20,081 nt of DNA from Thecamonas trahens ATCC 50062 (lineage: Eukaryota; Apusozoa; Apusomonadida; Apusomonadidae): assembly GCF_000142905.1 (NCBI RefSeq), contig NW_013657663.1:6501-26581 (forward strand), given 5' to 3'. Both the position numbers and the translations under genes were made by a program. This document shows, one piece after another, positions 1 to 7,131 of this stretch. Every line of letters starts with the position of its first letter. The stretch's first letter is position 1. The notes below the pieces were generated by a model. That model was not told where the DNA came from. It made no database searches and saw only the letters and a list, made by a program, of their open reading frames with translations.

Positions 1-200
1 CCCCCCCCTCCTCCCCTCCACCTCATCCCTGCGTCGTCCAACCAACCGCCTTGCGGCGGCTGACCAAATTTCAACCGTTGCTGCCTCCCCTGCCCCTCCC
101 CTCCCCCTACACCCAAGCTTCCCCCCCCTCCCCGACCTCCCGTCCCTCAACTCATGCATGAACTGCCCATGTCTTCTTGTTTCTCGAATGGTGTGAACAG
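1..200 (+). other. probable 3' part of an intron of the ODAD3-like gene (or its 5' leader)
   Basis: The stretch is strongly C/T-rich, with several C runs, and ends in ...gtgtgaacag just before a reading frame that is open upstream of its first ATG. An AG at 199-200 (or 201-202) would serve as splice acceptor. No convincing donor such as GTAAGT, GTATGT or GTAGGT lies within 1-200, so the donor would be left of the window. If the gene really begins at the ATG at 233, this stretch is 5' leader instead. Confidence 0.5.
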
Positions 201-202
201 AG

Positions 203-1732
203 GGCGACCTGAAGGCCTATGTCGAGGCTGCTATGTGGACCCAGAGCCACAACTCGGAAACGATCAAGGCGCTGCGGGCCGAGAACAAGAAGCTCCGCGA
301 CGACCTTGGCCGCGTGCGCAATCTTGAGGACAATTACTCGATGACTCAAAGCCTCAAGGAAGAGGTCAAGCGCGCTGACAAGGCCCAGGCTGCGCTCCGC
401 AAGCGGCACGATCTCAAGCACGCAGAAGCCGACCGCATGGACTCACGCCTCGAGTCGCTCAAGGACCGACTGGAGGTCATGTCCCGCGAGGCGGCACGTG
501 CGCTCAACCACGACTCGAGCGAGTCGCAGGCCATTCGCCGGCTGGAGAACCGGCTTGACAAGGCCATGATCAAGTACAACGAGGCCATGTCCATCCGCAA
601 GACCTACGAGCAGATCAAGCAGCGACTCGAGGAGGAGCGCCTCGGCTTTGACAACCAGCTGGCTGCCATCGAGCGAACGCTCGAGACCAAGGAACAAGAT
701 CTTGGTGAGCTGATTATGATGCAGCGCGACGCAGTCCACGCCCGCGACGTCGCCAAGTCCGAGCTCGAGCGGTTCGAGTCGATGATCGAGGCCGAGCGCG
801 CCGCCAAGGAGCGTGAGAAGCAGGACAAGGTCGAGCTGGTCAATGCCAAGGAGGAGAAGATGGCTGCCCTGGAGCGCCGCCAGCGCCAGATTGAGCTCGA
901 GGCTGCATCGTCCGACTCGGAGTCAGAGAACGCAGATCAGGCTGCGGCCGACGCACGCCTGCTCGAAGAGCAGGAGCGCAAGATTGCTACCTACGAAGAT
1001 GCCTTCCGTCAGATCAAGGAGGCGACCGGCGTCGCTGACGTCAACGAAGTCATCAAGAAGTTTCTCACACAGGAGGCGACCCACAAGTCGCTGGAGGCGT
1101 CCAAGAAGCAGGCCGAGGCCCGACTTGACGAGCTCCGCCACGAGAAAACCAAGCTCGCGTCGCTGTATGAGGAGCTGCGGTTTGCTGGGACCGGCGATCG
1201 CGGGACTGCCGAGTCGGTTGCTGAGTTTGAGGCCAACCTTGCCGAGTCAACTGCAAAGATGGAGCGGAACCGGACCAAGTTTAATCTCATTGCCGACGCG
1301 CTGCTCGAGGCAAAGTCGGGCGTCGGCCATCTCGCCGACATGCTCGCCGAGTACAAGTTCCCCACCATTGCCAAGACGCCACCTATGGCTGACGACACAG
1401 TCGTCGAGACTCTCGCCATTGCCGAGGCCAAGGTCCTCAAGCTCCTCGATGCGGTCGAGGATGGCGATATGGTCATGGATGCCGACGACGACATCCGCGC
1501 TCTCGAGACCAAGCTCGCCTCGCGCCAAGAGGCCCAGCTCCCGCCCGACAACCTGCGCGTTGCCATTGCCCTCGACGACGAGTCTGACCTCTCCGAGGCC
1601 TCTGACGACGCCGACGCCCGGGATGATGTCATGGACGACGAGTTTGTCCCGACTCGTGAGTCAATGCGCCGTATGGCCGACCGCCATTTTATGGAGGCCC
1701 AGCGCCGTCAGCGCCGCCAGCGCCGCCGCTGA
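203..1732 (+). CDS. outer dynein arm docking complex protein, ODAD3/CCDC151-like (5' partial)
   Basis: The product is almost entirely coiled coil, rich in Glu, Lys, Arg, Leu and Ala, and has an acidic stretch and an Arg-rich tail (RRQRRQRRR). Counting from the ATG at 233, residues 261-267 read IKEATGV, followed by DVNEVIKKFLTQE and, further on, LASLYEELRFAG. This block is what I recall as the conserved core of the CCDC151/ODAD3 branch of the outer dynein arm docking family, whose members tether dynein arms to axonemal doublet microtubules. The frame stays open from 197 to 233, encoding GDLKAYVEAAM, and a splice acceptor lies at 200-202. Human CCDC151 is about 595 residues, so an N-terminal exon is probably outside the window. 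The stop lies 24 bp from the convergent glycosyltransferase stop. The family assignment is from remembered motifs; a different axonemal coiled-coil protein is the main alternative. Confidence 0.62.
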   Translation, partial: GDLKAYVEAAMWTQSHNSETIKALRAENKKLRDDLGRVRNLEDNYSMTQSLKEEVKRADKAQAALRKRHDLKHAEADRMDSRLESLKDRLEVMSREAARALNHDSSESQAIRRLENRLDKAMIKYNEAMSIRKTYEQIKQRLEEERLGFDNQLAAIERTLETKEQDLGELIMMQRDAVHARDVAKSELERFESMIEAERAAKEREKQDKVELVNAKEEKMAALERRQRQIELEAASSDSESENADQAAADARLLEEQERKIATYEDAFRQIKEATGVADVNEVIKKFLTQEATHKSLEASKKQAEARLDELRHEKTKLASLYEELRFAGTGDRGTAESVAEFEANLAESTAKMERNRTKFNLIADALLEAKSGVGHLADMLAEYKFPTIAKTPPMADDTVVETLAIAEAKVLKLLDAVEDGDMVMDADDDIRALETKLASRQEAQLPPDNLRVAIALDDESDLSEASDDADARDDVMDDEFVPTRESMRRMADRHFMEAQRRQRRQRRR

Positions 1733-1756
1733 CTGTCACCTTAAACCATACCATCT

Positions 1757-3049
1757 CTACTCGCTCGGTCCAAAGATAGCCACAAGCGCCTCGTTGAGCG
1801 CCGCCATGTGGATCTTCTCCAGCTTGTTTGCTTGGTCAGCAGGCGGCTCCGGGTAGGGACGCGGCGTCGGCGCCTCGACCGTCCACGACCGCTTCTCAAA
1901 CTCAAACTTGGAGCCGTCGGGAAGTGGGAAACGGTAGCCGTACGTGTAGTGGATGACCATCGAGTCGTCGCCGGGCTCGGCGTCGATGGCAGTCTCGGGG
2001 CCAAAGGTCGGCGACGCCACAGAGGTCAGGTGCAGGTCTGCGGCGGCGCAGGCAAAGGCCCACATGTCAGCAATCCACGACCGCTCGTGCGAGGCGAGCC
2101 ACGGCTGCGGCAGCCGCATCTTGACCGTCTTCTCGATCCACAGCGGAAGGAGCGCAATGAGGTCGTCGACGTGGAGCACGTACGGCACCCCGATCGGTGC
2201 CACATCGTCCGGCCGGAACGAGCAGTACTCGATGAGCTGGCTGTTGTTGATGCCGCCATACCCGCGCTCCATGTAAAAGTACGAGTGCCCGTACACCGTG
2301 CCGCGCGGCGCCACAACGTCAAACGGCTTGAGCGGGATCATGTCCGGCTCTACAATGACCACGTTGGTGTACTCAGCGTCGATCCCGCGCGCCCGCCGAG
2401 CCACAAAATCATCCATGTACTCGCGAATAGCGTGCGCTCGGTTGTACACCACAAAAGCGTCGCCGTTCGCCGCCTTGGTGTAGTCGCCCGTCGGGAAGAG
2501 TGGGCAGTTGTTATGCTTCTTCGCGCACTTGCCCGCCACGTCTACCGGCTGCGGCGACGAGATAAGCGTCACCAGCTTTTGATCCGGCGTCAGGAGCTTC
2601 TTCATGTGGTAGTGGAAGACTCGAGACTGCCAGTCTTGGTACACATTGTCCGAGATGACGAGGAGAATGAGCGTTTTGCCTCCTGTCGCCGTGCCTGCGT
2701 TGCCGGGCATACCGGCAGCTCCCGCCGGGCCACCTCCCGGTGCGCCGAGCGGCCGTGCCGTTGTCCCACCCTTGGGCATAGCGGCCACCACCCCGCCGGG
2801 TGGGCCCCCCGGCTTGGTGTCCCACCCCCTGCCCGGAGGTAGCGGCGCCTTGTGGCTCCCCTGCCCGGCTGCCGGCGTCTCCGCCTCGAGCCCACACGCA
2901 CCCGACCATAGTCCGCACCCGTAGCCGACGGCAGCCGCCAGTGCAAGAACCACAACAACCTTGAGCCACCGCGGCACTCCCGACCCGTTTCTCCTCCTCC
3001 GCTTGCCACTCGGATCGTCGTCGTGGATCATGCCGGCCCTCGCACTCAC
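1757..3049 (-). CDS. type II membrane glycosyltransferase, hydroxyproline O-arabinosyltransferase (HPAT, GT95)-like
   Basis: The protein is 430 aa with a type II layout: a basic cytosolic N-terminus (KRRRR at 16-20), one membrane segment at about 29-48, a Gly/Pro-rich luminal stem at about 55-123, then a catalytic domain. The domain carries WQSRVFHYHMKK, a putative nucleotide-sugar/metal motif EPDM at 234-237 inside VVIVEPDMIPLKPF, and a late block IHYTYGYRF followed by FEKRSW. These resemble the plant HPAT blocks with ...EPDH...KPL, IHYTYG and FDKRSY that I recall; related SERGT galactosyltransferases share the fold. The likely role is glycosylation of secreted proteins in the Golgi; the acceptor residue cannot be read from the sequence. 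A second Met at residue 7 is an alternative start. There is no intron. It is divergent to the cyclin gene and convergent with the ODAD3-like gene. Confidence 0.72.
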   Translation of the reverse strand: MSARAGMIHDDDPSGKRRRRNGSGVPRWLKVVVVLALAAAVGYGCGLWSGACGLEAETPAAGQGSHKAPLPPGRGWDTKPGGPPGGVVAAMPKGGTTARPLGAPGGGPAGAAGMPGNAGTATGGKTLILLVISDNVYQDWQSRVFHYHMKKLLTPDQKLVTLISSPQPVDVAGKCAKKHNNCPLFPTGDYTKAANGDAFVVYNRAHAIREYMDDFVARRARGIDAEYTNVVIVEPDMIPLKPFDVVAPRGTVYGHSYFYMERGYGGINNSQLIEYCSFRPDDVAPIGVPYVLHVDDLIALLPLWIEKTVKMRLPQPWLASHERSWIADMWAFACAAADLHLTSVASPTFGPETAIDAEPGDDSMVIHYTYGYRFPLPDGSKFEFEKRSWTVEAPTPRPYPEPPADQANKLEKIHMAALNEALVAIFGPSE

Positions 3050-3131
3050 ACCAGCTGGCGGCCGTCGCGTCGAGTGCTCACCCGTTCCCCGTAGCTGCTG
3101 CCGCCTCTCCTAGATGCAGGCAAACGTGAGA

Positions 3132-3139
3132 GCGGGAAA
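3132..3139 (-). promoter_or_regulatory. E2F-like site
   Basis: GCGGGAAA on the + strand, so the - strand reads TTTCCCGC, an exact match to the E2F/DP consensus TTTSSCGC. It lies 83 bp upstream of the HPAT-like start and 322 bp upstream of the cyclin start. It is a sequence match only. Confidence 0.35.
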
Positions 3140-3422
3140 TATCCAAATGATGTCTCCGTGACGATGACGACTTTGCTGCTTGGCACCACAGCCGCCACGA
3201 CGTCGTCGGGACGGCAGCAAGCGTGGCGACGACAACTTGACGCTACTGACCACTTTCAGGTCGAGAGGAGGGGAGGCCAGGGACCACAGAGGCGGCATAG
3301 ACACGTTTTGTTGCGTGGCTACGTCCGTACTCGTTCAAGCCGTCGGTGCCCACACGGCGTGTGAGTGTGACGAGCCCTGCTACACCGTCAGTCCAAAAGT
3401 GCGCGAACAAATCTATTGGTCC

Positions 3423-3433
3423 TTCCCGCCAAA
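3423..3433 (+). promoter_or_regulatory. E2F-like site before the cyclin gene
   Basis: TTCCCGCCAAA matches eleven of the twelve bases of the classic strong E2F site TTTCCCGCCAAA; only the first T is replaced by C. It ends 27 bp before the cyclin ATG. E2F control of G1 and S-phase cyclins is known across animals and plants, so the setting fits. Binding is inferred. Confidence 0.45.
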
Positions 3434-3451
3434 TCCGACTCCCGCCTCCGC

Positions 3452-3459
3452 TTTCCCGC
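3452..3459 (+). promoter_or_regulatory. E2F-like site adjoining the cyclin start codon
   Basis: TTTCCCGC, an exact match to TTTSSCGC, ends one base before the ATG at 3461. It is only 18 bp from the previous element and on the same strand, so the two form a tandem pair. If transcription starts upstream, this copy sits in the leader. Confidence 0.4.
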
Positions 3460-3460
3460 A

Positions 3461-4480
3461 ATGGCCGCCCACCCCGAGTCTCCAGGCGCTGCGCTGTATG
3501 CGGACGAGACACTGTCGTCAACGATGTCGCCGCAGCAACTTGCGCCACAGCTGCCCGTTGCAAACGAGCCCTCGGCGCGTCCGGCACTCCATGGCAGCCC
3601 ACCGCCGCGTACCGATGACGGCGCCGTGCCAGTTCGCACGCTGGCTGCCGCAGGCATGGAGTGGGGTCTTGACGAGGCCATGGACTACGACGCGTATGTG
3701 ATGGCTATCGATCGTGAGCAGGATGGTCACGAGCTCGTGGTCCTCACTGGGCGTGTTGCCCGCTACCGCGAGTCGGTCGTCGAGTGGATGGTGCCGCTGA
3801 TGAACTCGCTGCTGGGCTACGGCTCCGAGGCCGTCTTTGCCACTGTCCGCTACTTTGACCAGGTCCTCCACGCCTGCCATGTCTCGAAGCGGCGCGTCCA
3901 GCTGGTGGCGCTGACCTGCATGCTTGTGGCTGGCAAGATGTTCGAGTCGAAGAAGGTGCCGAGCCTCGAGACTCTCAACCAGCTCGCAGGCTACCAGTAC
4001 ACGCCGGACGCCATCCTAGCCATGGAGGGCAACATCCTGCACACGCTCAGCTGGAAGCTGCGCGTTGTCACGCCGCTCTTCTTCTGGGGCTACTTTGCCT
4101 CCATTGGCGTCTGCCCCGACGAGGACTCGATTCATGGCCTGCAGCTGACACCGGCGTCGGCCGCGCAGTACTCGCGTGCGCTGCGCAAGGTCTCCCACAC
4201 TATTCTCGCCGAAATCTGTCTGCTCAGCATGGCTTTCCTCGACTGCATGCCATCGATGACTGCGTCGGCCGCGCTCCTGGTTGCCCGCAACAAGCTCGGC
4301 ATCACCCCCGACTGGGCCCCGCGGTTCCAGGTCCGCATCGGCTACTCGCGCAGCGACGTCGCCGTCTCGGCCGCCAAGCTCTCCCTGCTGTTTGACGAAA
4401 AGTTTCCATCCGGCTCGCCGTCGCTCACCACCCCACCGTCTGTCGAGAGCGTCTCGTGGTCGACGTCGGCAACGCAATAA
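3461..4480 (+). CDS. cyclin (A/B/D-type cyclin-box protein)
   Basis: The protein is 339 aa. The frame is open further upstream, but the first ATG is at 3461 in a good context (CGCAATGG). Residues 1 to about 85 are low complexity. The N-terminal cyclin box follows: YRESVVEWMVPLM (Trp at about 109, aligning with LVDWLVEV of classical cyclins), ATVRYFDQVL, QLVALTCMLVAGKMFE (compare the usual QL..ITC..IA.K.EE) and ILAMEGNILHTLSWKL, then PLFFWGYF. A second helical half contains AFLDCMPSMTASAALLVAR. It should bind and activate a cyclin-dependent kinase in cell-cycle control. I see no LxCxE motif typical of D cyclins and no clear destruction box, so the subtype is left open. It is divergent from the HPAT-like gene behind E2F-like elements, and its stop is 94 bp from the convergent NAA20 stop. 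Confidence 0.85.
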   Translation: MAAHPESPGAALYADETLSSTMSPQQLAPQLPVANEPSARPALHGSPPPRTDDGAVPVRTLAAAGMEWGLDEAMDYDAYVMAIDREQDGHELVVLTGRVARYRESVVEWMVPLMNSLLGYGSEAVFATVRYFDQVLHACHVSKRRVQLVALTCMLVAGKMFESKKVPSLETLNQLAGYQYTPDAILAMEGNILHTLSWKLRVVTPLFFWGYFASIGVCPDEDSIHGLQLTPASAAQYSRALRKVSHTILAEICLLSMAFLDCMPSMTASAALLVARNKLGITPDWAPRFQVRIGYSRSDVAVSAAKLSLLFDEKFPSGSPSLTTPPSVESVSWSTSATQ

Positions 4481-4574
4481 CTGCATCTCCTGCGCTAACT
4501 GTACTCTTTGTTGTCCTTGACCCTCTTCCGCTACCTTGCCAACCGCCCCGCCGACTGTGATAGCGGCACCTAAA

Positions 4575-5346
4575 TCAAAAGACACACTCTTCCGGGAGCA
4601 CCGGCCTGTCGAGCGGCACCATCGACTTCTTCTCTGGATCTCGTCTCAACGCCTTGCGCATGTCATACGCGTCTTCGCTGTCGCCGTAGTACCCGAGCAC
4701 TCGTCGGTAGATGACGTACCCAAGACGCTCGTACATGCCAATCGCCACAGTGTTGGTCTTGCGGACAAAGAGATCGACAAAGTACCCGTCGTACTGCTTC
4801 TCCGACACCTCCTCCAGCCAGTCCATGAGCTTGGACGCGAGCCCGATCCGCCGGTACTCGGGCGCGACCGTCACCGCCGTCACATGGCCGTGCCAGTCCT
4901 CGCCTCGACCCTCGGCCTTGCCGATCACGTATCCCATTTGCTTCCCCGACGCGTCCTCGGCCACTGCCGAGAAGTCGGGCCAACGCGAGAGGTAGTGAAA
5001 GTAGAACCCGATGTTGTACTGTCCGACCGCGACCAAGACCACACGCACCCAGAGATACACACACACAGAGAGACCGGCATACACAGAGAGACCCGCATAC
5101 ATACAGAGACACGCATACATACAGAGACACGCGTACACATTACACATAGAGACCCACACATAAGCATACACACACGCACAGATGCACATACACGTTCACA
5201 CGCACCCCCCCCCTCCCTCCCTCCCTCCCCCCCCTCCCCCCCACCCACACACCCACACACCAACCTACGTTCTCGGTCAACGAGTCCAGATTGATGTTGT
5301 TGAACTTGAACAAGTCATCCGCCACAAACCTCCTGATCGACGTCAT
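4575..5346 (-). CDS. NAA20: N-alpha-acetyltransferase 20, catalytic subunit of NatB (two exons)
   Basis: The gene has two exons: 5269-5346 (26 codons, MTSIRRFVADDLFKFNNI...SLTEN) and 4575-5018 (147 residues), joined in phase 0 through donor GTAGGT and acceptor CAG. The spliced protein is 173 aa, against about 178 in human. It shows the GNAT acetyl-CoA loop RRIGLA at 82-87, the NAA20 hallmarks LFKFNNINLD, WHGHVTAVTVAPE and VDLFVRKTN, and the C-terminal block DEDAYDMRKAL-like (SEDAYDMRKALRRD). NatB acetylates the initiator Met of proteins starting Met-Asp, -Glu, -Asn or -Gln, co-translationally at the ribosome, with partner NAA25. Without splicing, the second frame runs into repeat sequence, so the intron is well supported by homology on both sides. 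The start lies 109 bp from the divergent LYS9 start. Confidence 0.95.
5066..5162 (+). repeat. imperfect 18-20 bp tandem repeat inside the NAA20 intron
   Basis: On the + strand, units such as CAGAGAGACCGGCATACA (5066), CAGAGAGACCCGCATACA (5084), CAGAGACACGCATACATA (5104) and CAGAGACACGCGTACACA (5122) follow each other, with a decayed copy near 5146. Steps are 18, 20 and 18 bp. It is intronic, so it is not protein coding in the accepted model. Confidence 0.8.
5205..5242 (-). repeat. C/T tract, G-rich on the NAA20 transcript strand
   Basis: 38 bp of only C and T on the + strand, mainly C runs of 3-9 split by single T. In the NAA20 pre-mRNA this reads as many GGG or longer runs separated by single A, a textbook G-quadruplex-forming pattern, starting 26 nt inside the 5' splice site. 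Folding is inferred. Confidence 0.7.
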
Positions 5347-5455
5347 TCCCACCCACAACCACCACCAGCGAGAGGTGCCCAGCACCCCCTGTCCTCGCCC
5401 CCAAGTCATCGTCATCGTCATCGACGTGTCGCCACACCTCGCTTCACCACTCATC
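5347..5455. promoter_or_regulatory. 109 bp divergent promoter between NAA20 and LYS9
   Basis: The start codons of NAA20 (-) and saccharopine dehydrogenase (+) are only 109 bp apart, so both promoters and leaders share this stretch. A short TCATCG run (about 5405-5424) lies on the LYS9 side. No TATA-like element is visible. Confidence 0.6.
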
Positions 5456-7055
5456 ATGGCAGCGCCAACGCAGCATGTGCTCGTTCTTGGTTCTGGATTC
5501 TGTGCCGGCCCCCTCGTGGTCTATCTCTCGCAGCATGGTTACGGCGTCAAGGGTATGTCCTCCCCACCCCTTCCTCTTGATCCTTGCTCCTATTCCTCTT
5601 CCCTATCCCCCCTCCTGTCTCTGCCTGACACTGTTTCCCCGTTTTGTGGATGGCCGGTGGGATGGTACCGCCCCCACCGCCGACACGCAGCACCCGCCCC
5701 CACCAACACTCACCCATGGCTGGATATCAGTTGCGTCGCGGACTCTGGAGCGCGCCGAGAAGATGATTGCTGGTCTCGACAATGTCGAGGCTCTCGAGCT
5801 CGACATCACCCACGACTCTGCCGAGGCCCGCCTGCACGAGCTGGTGCCCGACGTCGACCTTGTTGTCTCGATGCTCCCGTACATCTACCACGTCAAGGCT
5901 GCCAAGGTCGCTATTGCCCACAAAAAGCACTTTGCCACGACGTCGTACGTGTCGGACGCCATGCGCGAGCTGGAAGCCGATGCCAAGGACGCAGGCATCA
6001 TTCTCCTCAACGAGTGCGGCGTCGACCCGGGCACTGACCACGCGTCGGCCATGAAGATTGTGCACGAGGTCCAGTCCAAGGGCGGCTACATCAAGTCGTT
6101 CTCGTCGTACTGTGGCGGCCTCCCTGCTCCGCACTTTAACGACAATCCCATGGGCTACAAGCTCTCTTGGGCGCCACGCGGCGTCCTGCTCGCCGGCCGC
6201 AACACGGCCAAGTTCAAGAAGGACGGCGAAGAGGTGACCATTCCCGGCGAAGACCTCTTCGACTCGTACGAGGACATGCACGTGCCCGGCTTTGGCCCGC
6301 TCGAGGGCTACCCGAACCGCGACTCGACCCAGTACGAGGAGATCTACGGCCTGACCGGCATCCAGGACCTGGTCCGCGGCACCTTCCGCTACCCGGGCTG
6401 GTGCGCCACAATCAAGAAGATGGTCGACCTCGGCCTCATGTCGCTCGAGGAAGACAACTCGCTGCCTGGCAAGCCGTACCCGGAGCTTGTCGAGATGCTG
6501 GTGACCGCCAAGGGTGGCCCGTTCGACGCCGCCGACCCGGCCGGCTCGGTTGCCGGCGTCCTCGGCCTCGAGAAGGACTCGGTCATCGTCAAGAAGATGG
6601 CTTGGCTTGGGCTGTTTGACGCGTCCAAGCCCATTCCGCCTGCCGGCAACACCCCGCTCGACGCCCTCTCCGCCCTCTGTGAGGAGCGTATGCAGTACGG
6701 GCCAGGCGAGCAGGACTGCATCGTCATGCTCCACCAGTTCAAGGTCGAGTACGACGACGGCCGGAAGGAGCACATCTCCTCGCGCCTCATCTCGGTCGGC
6801 AAGCAGCCCGATGGTGGCTCCGCTATGGCCCGCACCGTCGCTCTCCCGGTCGCCATCGCCATCGACCTCATCCTCCAGGGCGAGTTTAACGACCTGACCG
6901 GCATCCAGATCCCCATCACCCCCCGTCTCTACAACCCCATTCTCGAAGGCCTCGCCAAGGAGGGCATCGAGTGGGAGGAGACCGTTGTCTCGGTTGTCCC
7001 GCAGCAGTCGTCGTCGACCGTGAACTCGGCCGCGCCCTCGCCGACTTCGTCGTAA
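5456..7055 (+). CDS. LYS9: saccharopine dehydrogenase (NADP+, L-glutamate-forming), LYS9 type, two exons
   Basis: Exons are 5456-5552 and 5731-7055, giving 473 aa (yeast Lys9 is 446). The start is MAAPTQHVLVLGSGFCAGP, a Rossmann nucleotide-binding loop at 9-19. Splicing in phase 1 yields VKVASRTLERA, as in Lys9 VTVACRTL. Further family blocks are DVDLVVSMLPYIYH, NECGVDPGTDH, SSYCGGLPAP (about 157-166), DNPMGYKLSW, YPNRDSTQYEE and MARTVALPVAIA. The enzyme interconverts saccharopine with glutamate and aminoadipate semialdehyde: in lysine synthesis by the aminoadipate pathway, or in lysine breakdown when paired with lysine-ketoglutarate reductase. No reductase half is fused here, unlike animal AASS. 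The C-terminus ends in a short Ser/Thr/Ala tail. It is divergent with NAA20 and convergent with OST3/6. Confidence 0.95.
5553..5730 (+). other. LYS9: intron of LYS9 (178 bp)
   Basis: Donor GTATGT at 5553, C/T-rich body, acceptor ATATCAG ending at 5730. Removal restores the conserved VKVASRT strand after the Rossmann helix. Confidence 0.9.
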
Positions 7056-7064
7056 TGCTCACAT

Positions 7065-7088
7065 ACACACACACACACACACACACAC
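7065..7088 (+). repeat. (AC)12 microsatellite after LYS9
   Basis: Twelve AC units lie between the convergent LYS9 and OST3/6 stops, in a gap of only 76 bp. Both 3' UTRs probably include it. Confidence 0.9.
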
Positions 7089-7131
7089 GGCTCGTGCGCG
7101 TCCTGTAGGTTTCGTTGTCATTCACTGCGCG

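Larger units (their letters stand above)
3050..3460. promoter_or_regulatory. 411 bp divergent intergenic region between the HPAT-like gene and the cyclin
   Basis: There is no coding potential that I trust on either strand; the short ORFs are poor in typical codons. The region must hold the 5' leaders and promoters of both divergent genes. No TATA box is evident. It contains three good E2F-like elements, listed separately, and a weaker GCGCGAA-type match near 3401-3407. No repeat or RNA gene was seen. Confidence 0.55.
5019..5268 (-). other. NAA20: intron of NAA20 (250 bp)
   Basis: The donor (- strand) is GTAGGTTG at 5268 and the acceptor is ...GGACAG at 5019. Removing it joins SLTEN to YNIGFYFHYL, matching the family (LTETYGIPFYLQYL in human NAA20, from memory). 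It is made of low-complexity sequence: an 18-20 bp tandem repeat and a long G-rich tract in the transcript strand. Confidence 0.9.

Noticed and set aside
1808-2842. 344-codon open frame opposite the HPAT-like gene
   Set aside because: It is a GC-codon-bias shadow: Arg/His/Val-rich, no recognisable motif, and the opposite strand has clear family blocks.
5727-6773. 348-codon open frame opposite LYS9
   Set aside because: The + strand matches Lys9 along its whole length; the antisense frame has no support.
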